64,000 nucleotides of DNA, taken from the NCBI GenBank assembly GCA_016794625.1, contig JAEUGY010000097.1, positions 62,001 to 126,000 on the forward strand. Direction: 5' to 3'. A program made the translations under genes and the position numbers. This document shows, piece by piece, positions 35,471 to 43,229 of this stretch. Positions within the stretch are counted from its first letter, which is position 1. Every line of letters starts with the position of its first letter. The notes beneath the pieces were generated by a model. That model was given only the letters and a program-made list of their open reading frames with translations, did no database searches and was not told the origin of the DNA. The stretch is from Opitutaceae bacterium (lineage in GTDB: Bacteria > Verrucomicrobiota > Verrucomicrobiia > Opitutales > Opitutaceae).

Positions 35471-36777
35471 TACGATGTGCGGGAGGAGGACTGGCGGAGC
35501 GTGTCGAGCAATTCGAAGAAGTGGGGAAACGTCTTGGCGCAGCAACCCGGGTCGCGGAGCGTGAGCCACGGCCGGCCGTCGCCGTGCAGATTGTGGCTCC
35601 CGAGGATGCCGAAACTCATGGCAAACCGATGGTCGCCGTAGGTCTCGATCGTCTGCCCGCTGCGCAAGGGGCGCGGTGTGATGGTGAGTGCATCCTCCTC
35701 CTCGATCACCTCCTGGCCCAGTCGGCGGAGTTCGGCCGCCATGCCGGCGACCCGGTCGGTCTCCTGCTTGCGGGTGTGCGCGATTCCCGTGATGCGGGTC
35801 GGACCGCGGAGCAGGGGGGCGATCGCGGCCAGCGTCAGAAACGTATCCGAAATCTCATGAAAGTCCTCGACCCGTCCCCGGACGGGATCGGCCGCGTCGA
35901 CCCGGGCCATGACCTCCGCGAAAGCGGAGTCGCCCTGGAGCCCGGCACCCGGCGGACGCAGGCCCGGCAGGTGCAGGCTGCCTCCGACCACCCGCGGCAA
36001 CGCCTGAAAATAGCTGGCGGCGGTGGCGTCGGGTTCGACCAGATAGACCGCCGGCGGCGCATACGCGGCCGGCTTCAGGACGAACTGCTCCGTCCCCGGA
36101 GTGACGCCGGTGTGAACGCCGAATTCGGCCATCAGGCGAAGCGTCATGTCCACAAACGTCCAGCGCACGCTGCCCGTGAGGCGGATGGCAATCTCGCCGG
36201 CCGCCCGTGGCGCGATCATGAGCAGGGCGGAGAGGAGCTGACTGCTTTCGCTGGGATCGAGATCGACCGCGCCACTGCCGAGTCCGCCGCCATGGACCTC
36301 CAATGGAAAGAATCCCTCTTCGCCGAGACAACGCACCGGCACGCCGAGCGCACGCAGCGCCTCGATCAGCGGTCGCATGGGTCGCTTGCGCATTTGGGGC
36401 ACGCCATCGATGCGGTAAACGCCCCGCGGAGCCGTGGCACAGTAGGCGGTGAGAAACCGGGCGGCCGTGCCGGCGAGTCCGACAAACAGGTGCACAGGCT
36501 CGTCACCGGCGGAGGCGGTGAAGGCGCGGTGCTGTCCCTCGACGTGCACGGTGCCGCGGCTGGCATCGGCGGTCACCGTGATGCCGAGCGTGCGCAGGGC
36601 GGCCGCCATCAGCGCGGTGTCATCGCTGAACAAGGCGCCCTCCAGCCGGACAGGAGCCCGGCCCAAGGCGGCGAGCAGGAGCGCGCGGTTGGTGAGGCTC
36701 TTGGAGCCGGGCAGCCGCACCTCGCCGCGCACCGGGTGGGTGAAGGGAGGCACGGGCAGGAGATCAGGAAGAGACAT
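35470..36777 (-). CDS. aroA: 3-phosphoshikimate 1-carboxyvinyltransferase (EPSP synthase)
   Basis: This 435-residue enzyme joins shikimate 3-phosphate with phosphoenolpyruvate in aromatic amino acid synthesis. The substrate-binding start LPGSKSLTNRALLLAAL (Lys26, Ser27, Arg31) is diagnostic. GLAGTAARFLTAYCA, the DGVPQMRKRPM segment and the C-terminal ETYGDHRFAMSFGI complete the pattern. It is followed directly by cmk and preceded by tyrA (59-base gap). Confidence 0.97.
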   Translation of the reverse strand: MSLPDLLPVPPFTHPVRGEVRLPGSKSLTNRALLLAALGRAPVRLEGALFSDDTALMAAALRTLGITVTADASRGTVHVEGQHRAFTASAGDEPVHLFVGLAGTAARFLTAYCATAPRGVYRIDGVPQMRKRPMRPLIEALRALGVPVRCLGEEGFFPLEVHGGGLGSGAVDLDPSESSQLLSALLMIAPRAAGEIAIRLTGSVRWTFVDMTLRLMAEFGVHTGVTPGTEQFVLKPAAYAPPAVYLVEPDATAASYFQALPRVVGGSLHLPGLRPPGAGLQGDSAFAEVMARVDAADPVRGRVEDFHEISDTFLTLAAIAPLLRGPTRITGIAHTRKQETDRVAGMAAELRRLGQEVIEEEDALTITPRPLRSGQTIETYGDHRFAMSFGILGSHNLHGDGRPWLTLRDPGCCAKTFPHFFELLDTLRQSSSRTS

Positions 36778-36836
36778 GAAGGCGGCTGTCGTGCCCGAAT
36801 GTCCGGGAGGACACAAGGCGCGGTTTGGCGGGGCGG

Positions 36837-37694
36837 TCAGGGACGAAAACCGGTGCGGAACGCCTTGCCACGCTCCAGCCGGGCGCGCACCTCGATCCAG
36901 TCCCGGTTGGCGAGTGCCGCATGGAAACCGTCGAGCTCCGTCTGAAAGGCCCGGAGGGCGCGCAGGACTTCATCGCGGTTGTGGCGAAAGATTTCCACCC
37001 ACATGGTCGGGTCGCTCGCGCCAATCCGGGTCGTGTCGCGGAGCCCGCCGCCCGACAGGTTGCGCCAGCCGGGGTCGCGTTGCGCGAGAAAGGTGCAGAG
37101 CGTGGTGGCGAGGGCCTGGGGCAGGTGGCTGATGTGGGCGACGATTTCATCGTGCCGGTCGGGTGGCAGCGAGGTGACCTCCGCGCCGAGGTCACTCCAG
37201 AACCGCGCCACGGTTTCCGCGGCTGCGGCGTCCGTGCCTTCGAGCGGAGTGACAAAACACACCCGACCTTGGAACAGGTCGGCGGACCCGTTTTCCCAGC
37301 CGGTCTTCTCGCTGCCCGCCATGGGATGAGCGCCGACAAAGTGGCTGCGCGGGGCGAGGGAAGCGTGGCAGGCCCGGCAGAGGTCTCCCTTGGTGGAGCC
37401 GACGTCGGTGACCACGGCGCCGGCCGGCAGGTGCGGTGCAATCACGCCGGCCAGCTCCACAATCCGATCCACCGGGGCGGCCAGCACCACGAGCGAGGCA
37501 TCACCGACCGCCTCTTCCGGCGAAGACGCCACCCGGGAGCACCATGGCTGCTGCTCGAGCGCGATCCGGACTTCAGGCCGTCGCGCCCACACCGTGATGC
37601 GACGGGCCAGACTCCGCCGATGGGCGGCGAGAGCGACGGAGCCCCCGAGCAGGCCGGGAGCGAGAATGACCAGGGAGTCGAGAGGACGGACCAT
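36837..37694 (-). CDS. tyrA: Prephenate dehydrogenase
   Basis: This 285-residue enzyme oxidises prephenate (or arogenate) in tyrosine synthesis. The NAD-binding fold begins with SLVILAPGLLGGSVALA, then VLAAPVDRIV, VTDVGSTKG and the active-site region VGAHPMAGSEKTGWENGSAD. There is no chorismate mutase or ACT domain. The genes upstream (EVE, 10-base gap) and downstream (aroA) are on the same strand. Confidence 0.94.
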   Translation of the reverse strand: MVRPLDSLVILAPGLLGGSVALAAHRRSLARRITVWARRPEVRIALEQQPWCSRVASSPEEAVGDASLVVLAAPVDRIVELAGVIAPHLPAGAVVTDVGSTKGDLCRACHASLAPRSHFVGAHPMAGSEKTGWENGSADLFQGRVCFVTPLEGTDAAAAETVARFWSDLGAEVTSLPPDRHDEIVAHISHLPQALATTLCTFLAQRDPGWRNLSGGGLRDTTRIGASDPTMWVEIFRHNRDEVLRALRAFQTELDGFHAALANRDWIEVRARLERGKAFRTGFRP

Positions 37695-37704
37695 GCGAAA
37701 AAGA

Positions 37705-38121
37705 TCAGCGTTCGGCCAGCCGGAGGATGGTTTCGTATTCGTGACTCTGGAGCGGCATGACAGAAAGACGACTCTGGCGAATCAGGGAAATGTTGGCCAG
37801 GGAAGGCTCGGCCTTGATTTGGGTCAGGGTCACGGGATTGGCGAGCGCTTTGACCACCTTCAACTGGACGGAGACCCAGTCCTCGCCTGCCTCGGCGGTG
37901 GGATCCGGGTAGGCGGTTCTGGACACCTGGGCGATGCCGACCACCTGACGAGGTTCGACGCTGACATAGAAGAGCACCGCATCACCCTTCTTCATGGCTC
38001 TTAAATTGTTACGTGCCTGATAATTCCGCACGCCATCCCAGGACGTCTGCCGATCCTTGACGAATTGGGACCAGGCGTAGGCCTCGGGTTCCTGTTTAAC
38101 CAGCCAGTATTGGGTTGTCAT
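37705..38121 (-). CDS. EVE-domain protein
   Basis: This 138-residue protein is a single EVE domain (thymocyte nuclear protein 1-like), a PUA-like fold that reads modified bases. The pattern YWLVKQEPEAYAWSQFVKD, then WDGVRNYQARNNLRAM, GDAVLFYVS and VVGIAQVSRTAYPDP is characteristic. It heads the tyrA-aroA-cmk-plsC operon. The start at 38121 was chosen for the conserved N-terminus. Confidence 0.93.
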   Translation of the reverse strand: MTTQYWLVKQEPEAYAWSQFVKDRQTSWDGVRNYQARNNLRAMKKGDAVLFYVSVEPRQVVGIAQVSRTAYPDPTAEAGEDWVSVQLKVVKALANPVTLTQIKAEPSLANISLIRQSRLSVMPLQSHEYETILRLAER

Positions 38122-38152
38122 GGGTCGGTGGTGGCGATGCGCTGCCACGAGA

Positions 38153-38269
38153 ATGGACGCGTCCGCCGAAGAAAAGGCAAAAGCCCGTCGTGCGATCAGG
38201 CTGCTTTATCTCTTGATGGCGCTCGGGATTTTGGTGCCGCTCGTCATCGTCGCCGTGCGGCACTTTTAG
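38153..38269 (+). CDS. Small single-helix membrane protein of 38 residues
   Basis: The frame reads MDASAEEKAKARRAIRLLYL, a polar/basic start, then a membrane helix of about 20 residues (LMALGILVPLVIVAV) and a short RHF end. It lies 33 bases before the PIN/TRAM gene on the same strand and just 31 bases from the divergent EVE start, so it is probably the first gene of that transcript. The clear amphipathic-then-hydrophobic plan supports a real small protein. No family is known to me. Confidence 0.6.
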   Translation: MDASAEEKAKARRAIRLLYLLMALGILVPLVIVAVRHF

Positions 38270-38302
38270 TCCCAGCCACCCGCGACCGGTCTACCCCAAC
38301 TG

Positions 38303-39310
38303 ATGAAATCCACGCTCTGGCCCATTCGCATCGTTTTTGTCGCCATTTGCGCCGCGGCCGGCTGGCTCGTCTGCTACACCATCCGCGAATGGGATCATTA
38401 TCGCGCGCTCGCCACTTTCGCTGGTTTCTCGCTCGGACTGCTTATGGTGCTGGTGGATATCATGTTGCGTGGCTTTTCGCTGCGCGGACTCAGCGCCGTC
38501 ACCTTTGGTTTGGGGGTGGGGTTGCTCGTGGCCTACCTCCTGAGCGTTTCGCCGTTGTTGGAGGAAGGAGACCAACAAATCATCTACCTCGTTCGGCTCG
38601 GCCTGTTTTTGGTGTGTTCGTACCTGGCCACCGTCATTGCCCTGCGCGGCAAGGATGAGTTCAACCTCGTGATTCCCTATGTGCGGTTTGTGCCGCACGA
38701 AGTCGACGTACCCCTCGTGGTGGTCGATTCCAGTGCCTTGATTGACGGCCGGATAGTGCGGGTCTGTGAGGCGGGGTTCCTCAGTGCCGCTCTCGTCATC
38801 CCGCGGTTCGTCCTGCAGGAGATCCAGAGCATTGCCGACTCCGACGACCCCCACAAACAGGCGCGCGGCCGACGCGGGCTCGAAGTGCTCAATCAACTTC
38901 GCCAGATCAAACGCCTCGATTTGCGCGTGCCCGAAAGCGATGCCAAGACCGGGGAGCTCGAGGCCAAGCTGGTTTTCATCGCGCAGTCGATGAAGGCGCG
39001 CTTGCTCACGAACGACTACAACCTGGCCAAAATGGCGGAGTTCCAAGGTGTGCAATGGCTTAACCTGCATGCCCTGTCCAAGGCACTCCGCCCCCAACTC
39101 GTCCTCGGGGAAACCCTGGAAATCGAACTGGTCAAGGCCGGCAAGGAGGAAGGCCAGGCCGTGGGTTACCTCGAAGACGGATCGATGGTGGTCGTGGCAG
39201 AAGGCCGCCCGCACATCGGACAGACCGTGCATGTCGAGATCACCAGCATTGTCCCCTCCAGTGCGGGCAAACTCATCTTCGCCCGCGTGCAGTCGGAGCG
39301 ACGCCTGTAG
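38303..39310 (+). CDS. Membrane-anchored PIN/TRAM-domain protein (YacL-like)
   Basis: This 335-residue protein has four N-terminal transmembrane helices (about residues 8-27, 36-55, 62-82 and 92-114), then a PIN nuclease domain starting VVVDSSALIDGRI (Asp142) with later ARLLTNDYNLAKMA, and a C-terminal TRAM domain (about 275-335, GQAVGYLEDGSMVVVAEG). This order is that of Bacillus YacL and relatives, which probably cleave or bind RNA at the membrane. tRNA-Ala lies 80 bases downstream. Confidence 0.93.
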   Translation: MKSTLWPIRIVFVAICAAAGWLVCYTIREWDHYRALATFAGFSLGLLMVLVDIMLRGFSLRGLSAVTFGLGVGLLVAYLLSVSPLLEEGDQQIIYLVRLGLFLVCSYLATVIALRGKDEFNLVIPYVRFVPHEVDVPLVVVDSSALIDGRIVRVCEAGFLSAALVIPRFVLQEIQSIADSDDPHKQARGRRGLEVLNQLRQIKRLDLRVPESDAKTGELEAKLVFIAQSMKARLLTNDYNLAKMAEFQGVQWLNLHALSKALRPQLVLGETLEIELVKAGKEEGQAVGYLEDGSMVVVAEGRPHIGQTVHVEITSIVPSSAGKLIFARVQSERRL

Positions 39311-39390
39311 GCCCCGCGGACCCGTCCCGCCCCGCACCATTTTGGTATTTACTCGCGCCGCCCCCTTGCCCACAACGTCCCCTTACGTCT

Positions 39391-39466
39391 GGGGCAGTAG
39401 CTCAGTTGATAGAGCGCTTCGTTCGCAATGAAGAGGTCGTGGGTTTGATTCCCATCTGCTCCACCA
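39391..39466 (+). tRNA. tRNA-Ala (anticodon CGC)
   Basis: The 76-base sequence folds as a complete cloverleaf: acceptor GGGGCAG/CTGCTCC, D-stem GCTC/GAGC, anticodon stem CTTCG/TGAAG with loop TTCGCAA (anticodon CGC, codon GCG), T-arm GTGGG/CCCAT, discriminator A and an encoded CCA. The third acceptor pair is G-T (G3-U70), the identity mark of alanine tRNA. Confidence 0.97.
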
Positions 39467-39809
39467 AATTTGGAACCCGTTAATCCATAGCGATTGACGG
39501 GTTTCTGCTTTTGGAGGGGTGCTAAACGCACAGCGACAGTTTCAGCACGACCCAGAAAATTCCATGTCGTTTCAGGTCGTTTTCCCCCCTTGAAGAACAC
39601 GTACCAGGGTCGGTGGCAGGGTGATGGAGATCCGCGAAAACGTTGGTCGGTGGGGTTGCTTCCGTGGTTATCGCAACCGCGTTTCGTCCGGTGTGACGAT
39701 TGCGATCAAAGTAAGACAACGCATTTGGGACGAGAGAGATTCTGTGGAACCGGAGGGCGTTGAACGATCCAGTAGCTCTGCTCCCCGTCAGTCGCTCGCC
39801 CCAATGTTT
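39467..39809. other. Intergenic region after tRNA-Ala
   Basis: This 343-base stretch holds the probable terminator at 39474 and no supported gene. Its far end borders the toxin-antitoxin pair, so it could be one edge of a small insertion beside the tRNA. No integrase and no repeat of the tRNA 3' end was found. Confidence 0.4.
39474..39513 (+). terminator. Probable terminator of tRNA-Ala
   Basis: AACCCGTTAATC and GATTGACGGGTT form a 12-bp stem (one G-T pair) around a six-base loop, followed by the T-rich TTTCTGCTTTT. It begins eight bases past the encoded CCA. Confidence 0.7.
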
Positions 39810-40127
39810 TCAAGGATCGAGCGCGAAACGTAGCGCCGTCTTTACCTGCTCCATCTGCTGAGCTGTGAGCCGGCCCAACCGTCGAATCGATTTCTCGTGG
39901 CCGACGCTCGTCAGTCCTTGGACATTCACCCCGGATTCCCGGTCTAGGAATTTCAGCCTTCCGAGCGGAACCTCGTAATCCGACCCACGATTTTCGGTCG
40001 TGAGGGGTGCGCAGATAGCCAGCGCCCGGGGAGAGTCCGGGTCTTCCCGTGAAATGACAAGAGCCGGACGAACTTTGCCGACCCTTCCAAGATCGACGAC
40101 GTAAAGTTCGCCAGGAATTGGGCTCAT
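39810..40127 (-). CDS. MazF/PemK-family toxin (endoribonuclease)
   Basis: This 105-residue protein matches the CcdB/PemK fold of mRNA-cleaving toxins: PGELYVVDLGRVGKVRPALV with the catalytic-region Arg, then ICAPLTTENRG, and a C-terminal helix AQQMEQVKTALRFAL. The start at 40127 overlaps the antitoxin stop by ATGA. Upstream in-frame codons only overlap the antitoxin gene. The pair sits next to tRNA-Ala. Confidence 0.88.
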   Translation of the reverse strand: MSPIPGELYVVDLGRVGKVRPALVISREDPDSPRALAICAPLTTENRGSDYEVPLGRLKFLDRESGVNVQGLTSVGHEKSIRRLGRLTAQQMEQVKTALRFALDP

Positions 40128-40378
40128 CGTTTGTCCAAGTGCGAATAGTCCGTCTGGTCGAGGTCGCCCCAAACCTTGGCGACGTGCTCAGTCGGCGGTG
40201 CGATGTCGCTGTTATCTTCCAGGGTCACCGAAAACGGGATGGCTTTGCGACGCTCGATCTGAGCGAAAAACATGTTCACCGCTTGAGTGGACGTCATGCC
40301 GAGCTGGTCGAGGATCTTTTCCACGCGCGCCTTCCGGCGTGGGGCAATGCGAGTACGGAGGATGGCGGTTGCTGGCAT
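40124..40378 (-). CDS. RelB/DinJ-family antitoxin
   Basis: This 84-residue protein has a ribbon-helix-helix pattern of the RelB/DinJ group: KARVEKILDQLGMTSTQAVN followed by MFFAQIERRKAIPF, and an acidic/polar tail that should wrap the toxin. It begins at 40378 (MPATAILRTRI) and is translationally coupled to the toxin. The partner is a MazF/PemK-type toxin rather than RelE/YafQ, so the pair is a mixed type II module. It probably represses its own promoter. Confidence 0.85.
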   Translation of the reverse strand: MPATAILRTRIAPRRKARVEKILDQLGMTSTQAVNMFFAQIERRKAIPFSVTLEDNSDIAPPTEHVAKVWGDLDQTDYSHLDKR

Positions 40379-40649
40379 GACACAAAAGGAGCACAAACGT
40401 GCGCAGCACGCGAGACCGGCTGTTCGGTCCTCGTTTGAGTGATTTGCGAGGCTCAATGCGCAGCCGTGTGTCTCCAACGTGACCCGCGCCCCCTGATTGC
40501 CGAAAAGGACGCCTCACTGGGTTTTGCCCACGTTTCTTGCGCCGAATCGATTCTTTAGTCGCGATCGTCTTGTCGGGCTAGATCGTCAGAAGATTAGGGC
40601 TTGGGTGTGGCTGCTTGTGCGATTTGCGTTCGGCACTTGAGCAGTCCAT

Positions 40650-41699
40650 TTACTGCAGATTGCTCAAAGATGGAATGGCGTGAACGGTGCGACCGGGATT
40701 CCAACGACCGAGCATCGTGTGGGTGATGGGGTGTTCAGGGATGCCGGTTTCGTTGCGCTCGAGCTGGCTGATGAGCTGGTCGGCGGCGGTTGCTCCGAGG
40801 ATCTCCCCGTCCTGCAGCACACCCGAAAGGCGGTCGCCGGCCCGGGGGACCAGTAGTCCGACCAAACCAATGTCTTCCGGGATGCGCGCGCCCGAGTCAG
40901 TCACGAGCTCTTCCAGCCGACCCAGAACGGGTCCGATCACGACATCGGGCCGATTGCGCTTGAGCCAGAGGCGGACATTTTCGGTCGTCCACTGCGGTAC
41001 GAGCAGAGGCTTGACCGGCCTCAGCTTCAGACGGCTGACCGCAACGTGATAGGCAGCTTCCCAGCGGTATTCCAGCCGACTGTTGGTCTCCTGGCGCACG
41101 GCGAGCCCTGGTCGCTTGTAATCCAACTGGGCGCAGTGTTCCATGGCCAGCAGCATGGATTGATAGTAATCGGTGGCGACCCGGTTGAATCGATTGGTGC
41201 TGGGCGTGATGCCGAGCACAACCACGGCGAAATCCTCCCATTGGAGCTCGATGGGAGTCTGATCGTAAGGGACGGGTGCGAAGAGGAGTCCGCGGATACC
41301 CCGCGCGAGCAGCATTTGGCTGAAGCGCTGATTGCTCATGCCGTCGCGATAGAGCCAGAAGTGCTCCAAACGGTAGCTGCGCTCCGCCGCCCGGGCTTCG
41401 GCGCCAGCGAACATCTGACGAAAAATGGGAGAGGGATGTGTGCGCCAGCCGTCCGCGGTGTCGAACGCGCTCACGAAGGCGAGAGTGAGTCGCTGAGAGG
41501 GCGGGGTGTGGCGTCGACGGCTGCGCATGAGTGCGGCGACGAGCGGGTTCGGGCGGTAACCAAGCTCCTGACAGATGCTCTGCACGCGCTGGCGGGTGGC
41601 CTCGGAGATGTCGGCCTTGTTGTTAAGAGCCTTGGAGACGGTGGCTACCGAAACCTTGGCGAGACGCGCAATGTCACGGATACCAGGGGAGGACTTCAT
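40650..41699 (-). CDS. LacI-family transcriptional regulator
   Basis: This 349-residue regulator has a LacI DNA-binding domain (IRDIARLAKVSVATVSKALN, then RPNPLVAALMRSRRR) and a sugar-binding-type sensor domain. It is a paralogue of the regulator at 24198. The start at 41699 gives MKSSPGIRDIARL. It is divergent from the sialidase-fold gene and probably controls the surrounding hydrolase/receptor locus by binding a sugar-like inducer. A TTAACAATTT element lies in the shared upstream region. Confidence 0.93.
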   Translation of the reverse strand: MKSSPGIRDIARLAKVSVATVSKALNNKADISEATRQRVQSICQELGYRPNPLVAALMRSRRRHTPPSQRLTLAFVSAFDTADGWRTHPSPIFRQMFAGAEARAAERSYRLEHFWLYRDGMSNQRFSQMLLARGIRGLLFAPVPYDQTPIELQWEDFAVVVLGITPSTNRFNRVATDYYQSMLLAMEHCAQLDYKRPGLAVRQETNSRLEYRWEAAYHVAVSRLKLRPVKPLLVPQWTTENVRLWLKRNRPDVVIGPVLGRLEELVTDSGARIPEDIGLVGLLVPRAGDRLSGVLQDGEILGATAADQLISQLERNETGIPEHPITHTMLGRWNPGRTVHAIPSLSNLQ

Positions 41700-41773
41700 G
41701 GGGCGGAGCGGGGTCGCTGAAACGGGGCTGGCGCGGGAGGTGATGAATGATGTAGGGAAAACGCAAGATTGCC

Positions 41774-41784
41774 TTAACAATTTT
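41774..41784 (+). promoter_or_regulatory. TTAACAATTTT element, candidate operator
   Basis: This AT-rich box lies between the divergent LacI gene and the sialidase-fold gene. TTAACAATTT occurs again at 48999-49008, in the gap between the TonB receptor and the transporter gene. Sharing between the control regions of one locus suggests a common operator, but two short matches can be chance. Confidence 0.3.
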
Positions 41785-41894
41785 CGAACTCTCGGGCTTT
41801 CAGGTAGAGAAGGGCATCGCGAAGCTGCTTCTTCCGCTGGGCAAGAGGTACTTGTCCGCGGACTTTTCCCTTCAACCCTCGACGAATTCGATCA

Positions 41895-43211
41895 ATGAAA
41901 ACAACCCTTGTATCTGGTGTTCTGCCGTGGGCTCTCTTCACCTTGATCGGAGCCTCCGCCACGGTCCCCGCTGCCGGTCAGCCCCCCCGTCCACTTCAGC
42001 CGGACTCCGCGCCCCCATCGAAGGGCCCGACTTCACCTGTTCCCGGCCACGCCCGGCCGACCGACGCCGATTGGGCCACGCAGCAGAGGGACGACGCAAA
42101 GCATGACCGCACGGTGGTGGCCTATGATGGCATTACGCCGAATCGTATGGTCTGCGACACCACGCTTCGCGAGTTGCCGGACGGCTCGTGGGTCCTCTAT
42201 TTCCTCGCTGGGGGTGATTTCGAACCGTCTCCTGAGAACTACACGGCCGTTACGCGCAGCACTGACCACGGTCGTACGTGGTCGCCGATCGAGTCCGTCC
42301 ATGTCGGTTTTCCCCGCGAGGGCAAAACGATTGGCCAGGGCCCGACTGAGTTCCTCACGCACGGAGGTCGCTCGACCTTGTTTTTCGCCACCCATTCCCA
42401 GACGTGGGGACGCGACTGGCAGTCCTGGAAAATGCACAGTCCGGATGGGGGGCGAACTTGGGGGAACCCGGAGCCACTCCCGGGAAGATTGGCCAAGAAC
42501 ACGTTTATTCGGGCCAGTATCGTAACGCGGGATGGCCGAATTGTTCTACCGTTTCAACACTACCTCGGACCCCGTCCCGGCACGAGGTCTCCTCCGCCTG
42601 AGGAGGCGCCATGGCACTTTTCGCTTTTTCATTATGTCAGTGATCCCCGTCTTGGCGTGTTGATGAGCCATGACGGTGGTCGCACATGGACGGAACACGG
42701 CAATGTCAGTATCACCCCGGACTTTCGTTACCACGGATGGGCCGAGCCGAGCATCGTTGAGCTCTCGGACGGTCGCATCGCGATGATCATTCGCGCCGAT
42801 CGCTTGGGAGGCGTCCTTTACTACGCGGAGTCTAGTGACGGTGGTAGGACTTGGCCGACAGAGGCAACCAGAACCGACATCCCGAATCCCGGGTCGAAAG
42901 CCACTTTGCACTCGATGGGGGGCGATGTGGTGGCGCTCCTGCACAACCCCAACCCTGCTCATCGCAGCCCACTTTCGCTGTGGGTGAGCTACGATGGGAT
43001 GAAAACGTGGCCTTATCGAAGAGTGCTTGTTCCCGAGTCCTCCGACGGCCCGCGCGGGAGGCTCAACTACCCTGAGGGCTTCATTAGTGCCGATAGACAG
43101 TTCTTGCACTTTGCGTATGATGACAACCGTCATCGGGCCGTGTATTACGGCGCGAAACTACCGCCCGTGGATCCAAACCTCGTGGGCAAGCGCCCCGGAA
43201 CGGCTGAGTGA
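41895..43211 (+). CDS. Exported sialidase-fold (BNR/Asp-box) protein
   Basis: This 438-residue protein has a signal peptide (residues 1-27, ending near VPAAG) and a six-bladed propeller with four Asp boxes of the S-x-D-x-G-x-T-W type: STDHGRTW, SPDGGRTW, SHDGGRTW and SSDGGRTW. This is the sialidase superfamily. The canonical (F/Y)RIP arginine motif of true sialidases is not seen near the N-terminus; NRMVCDTTLREL stands there instead. It may be a different exo-glycosidase, a lyase or a binding protein. It faces the LacI regulator and converges with the hydrolase-like gene at 43230. Confidence 0.82.
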   Translation: MKTTLVSGVLPWALFTLIGASATVPAAGQPPRPLQPDSAPPSKGPTSPVPGHARPTDADWATQQRDDAKHDRTVVAYDGITPNRMVCDTTLRELPDGSWVLYFLAGGDFEPSPENYTAVTRSTDHGRTWSPIESVHVGFPREGKTIGQGPTEFLTHGGRSTLFFATHSQTWGRDWQSWKMHSPDGGRTWGNPEPLPGRLAKNTFIRASIVTRDGRIVLPFQHYLGPRPGTRSPPPEEAPWHFSLFHYVSDPRLGVLMSHDGGRTWTEHGNVSITPDFRYHGWAEPSIVELSDGRIAMIIRADRLGGVLYYAESSDGGRTWPTEATRTDIPNPGSKATLHSMGGDVVALLHNPNPAHRSPLSLWVSYDGMKTWPYRRVLVPESSDGPRGRLNYPEGFISADRQFLHFAYDDNRHRAVYYGAKLPPVDPNLVGKRPGTAE

Positions 43212-43229
43212 TTGCCGTTCCGTGCACCC

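Noticed and set aside
35521..36945. 474-codon plus-strand open frame opposite aroA
   Set aside because: It mirrors aroA, which has all EPSP synthase motifs. No independent signal was seen.
39349..39600. Minus-strand open frame across tRNA-Ala containing GADGNQTHDLFIANE
   Set aside because: This is the translation of the tRNA gene on the opposite strand, a common spurious protein call.
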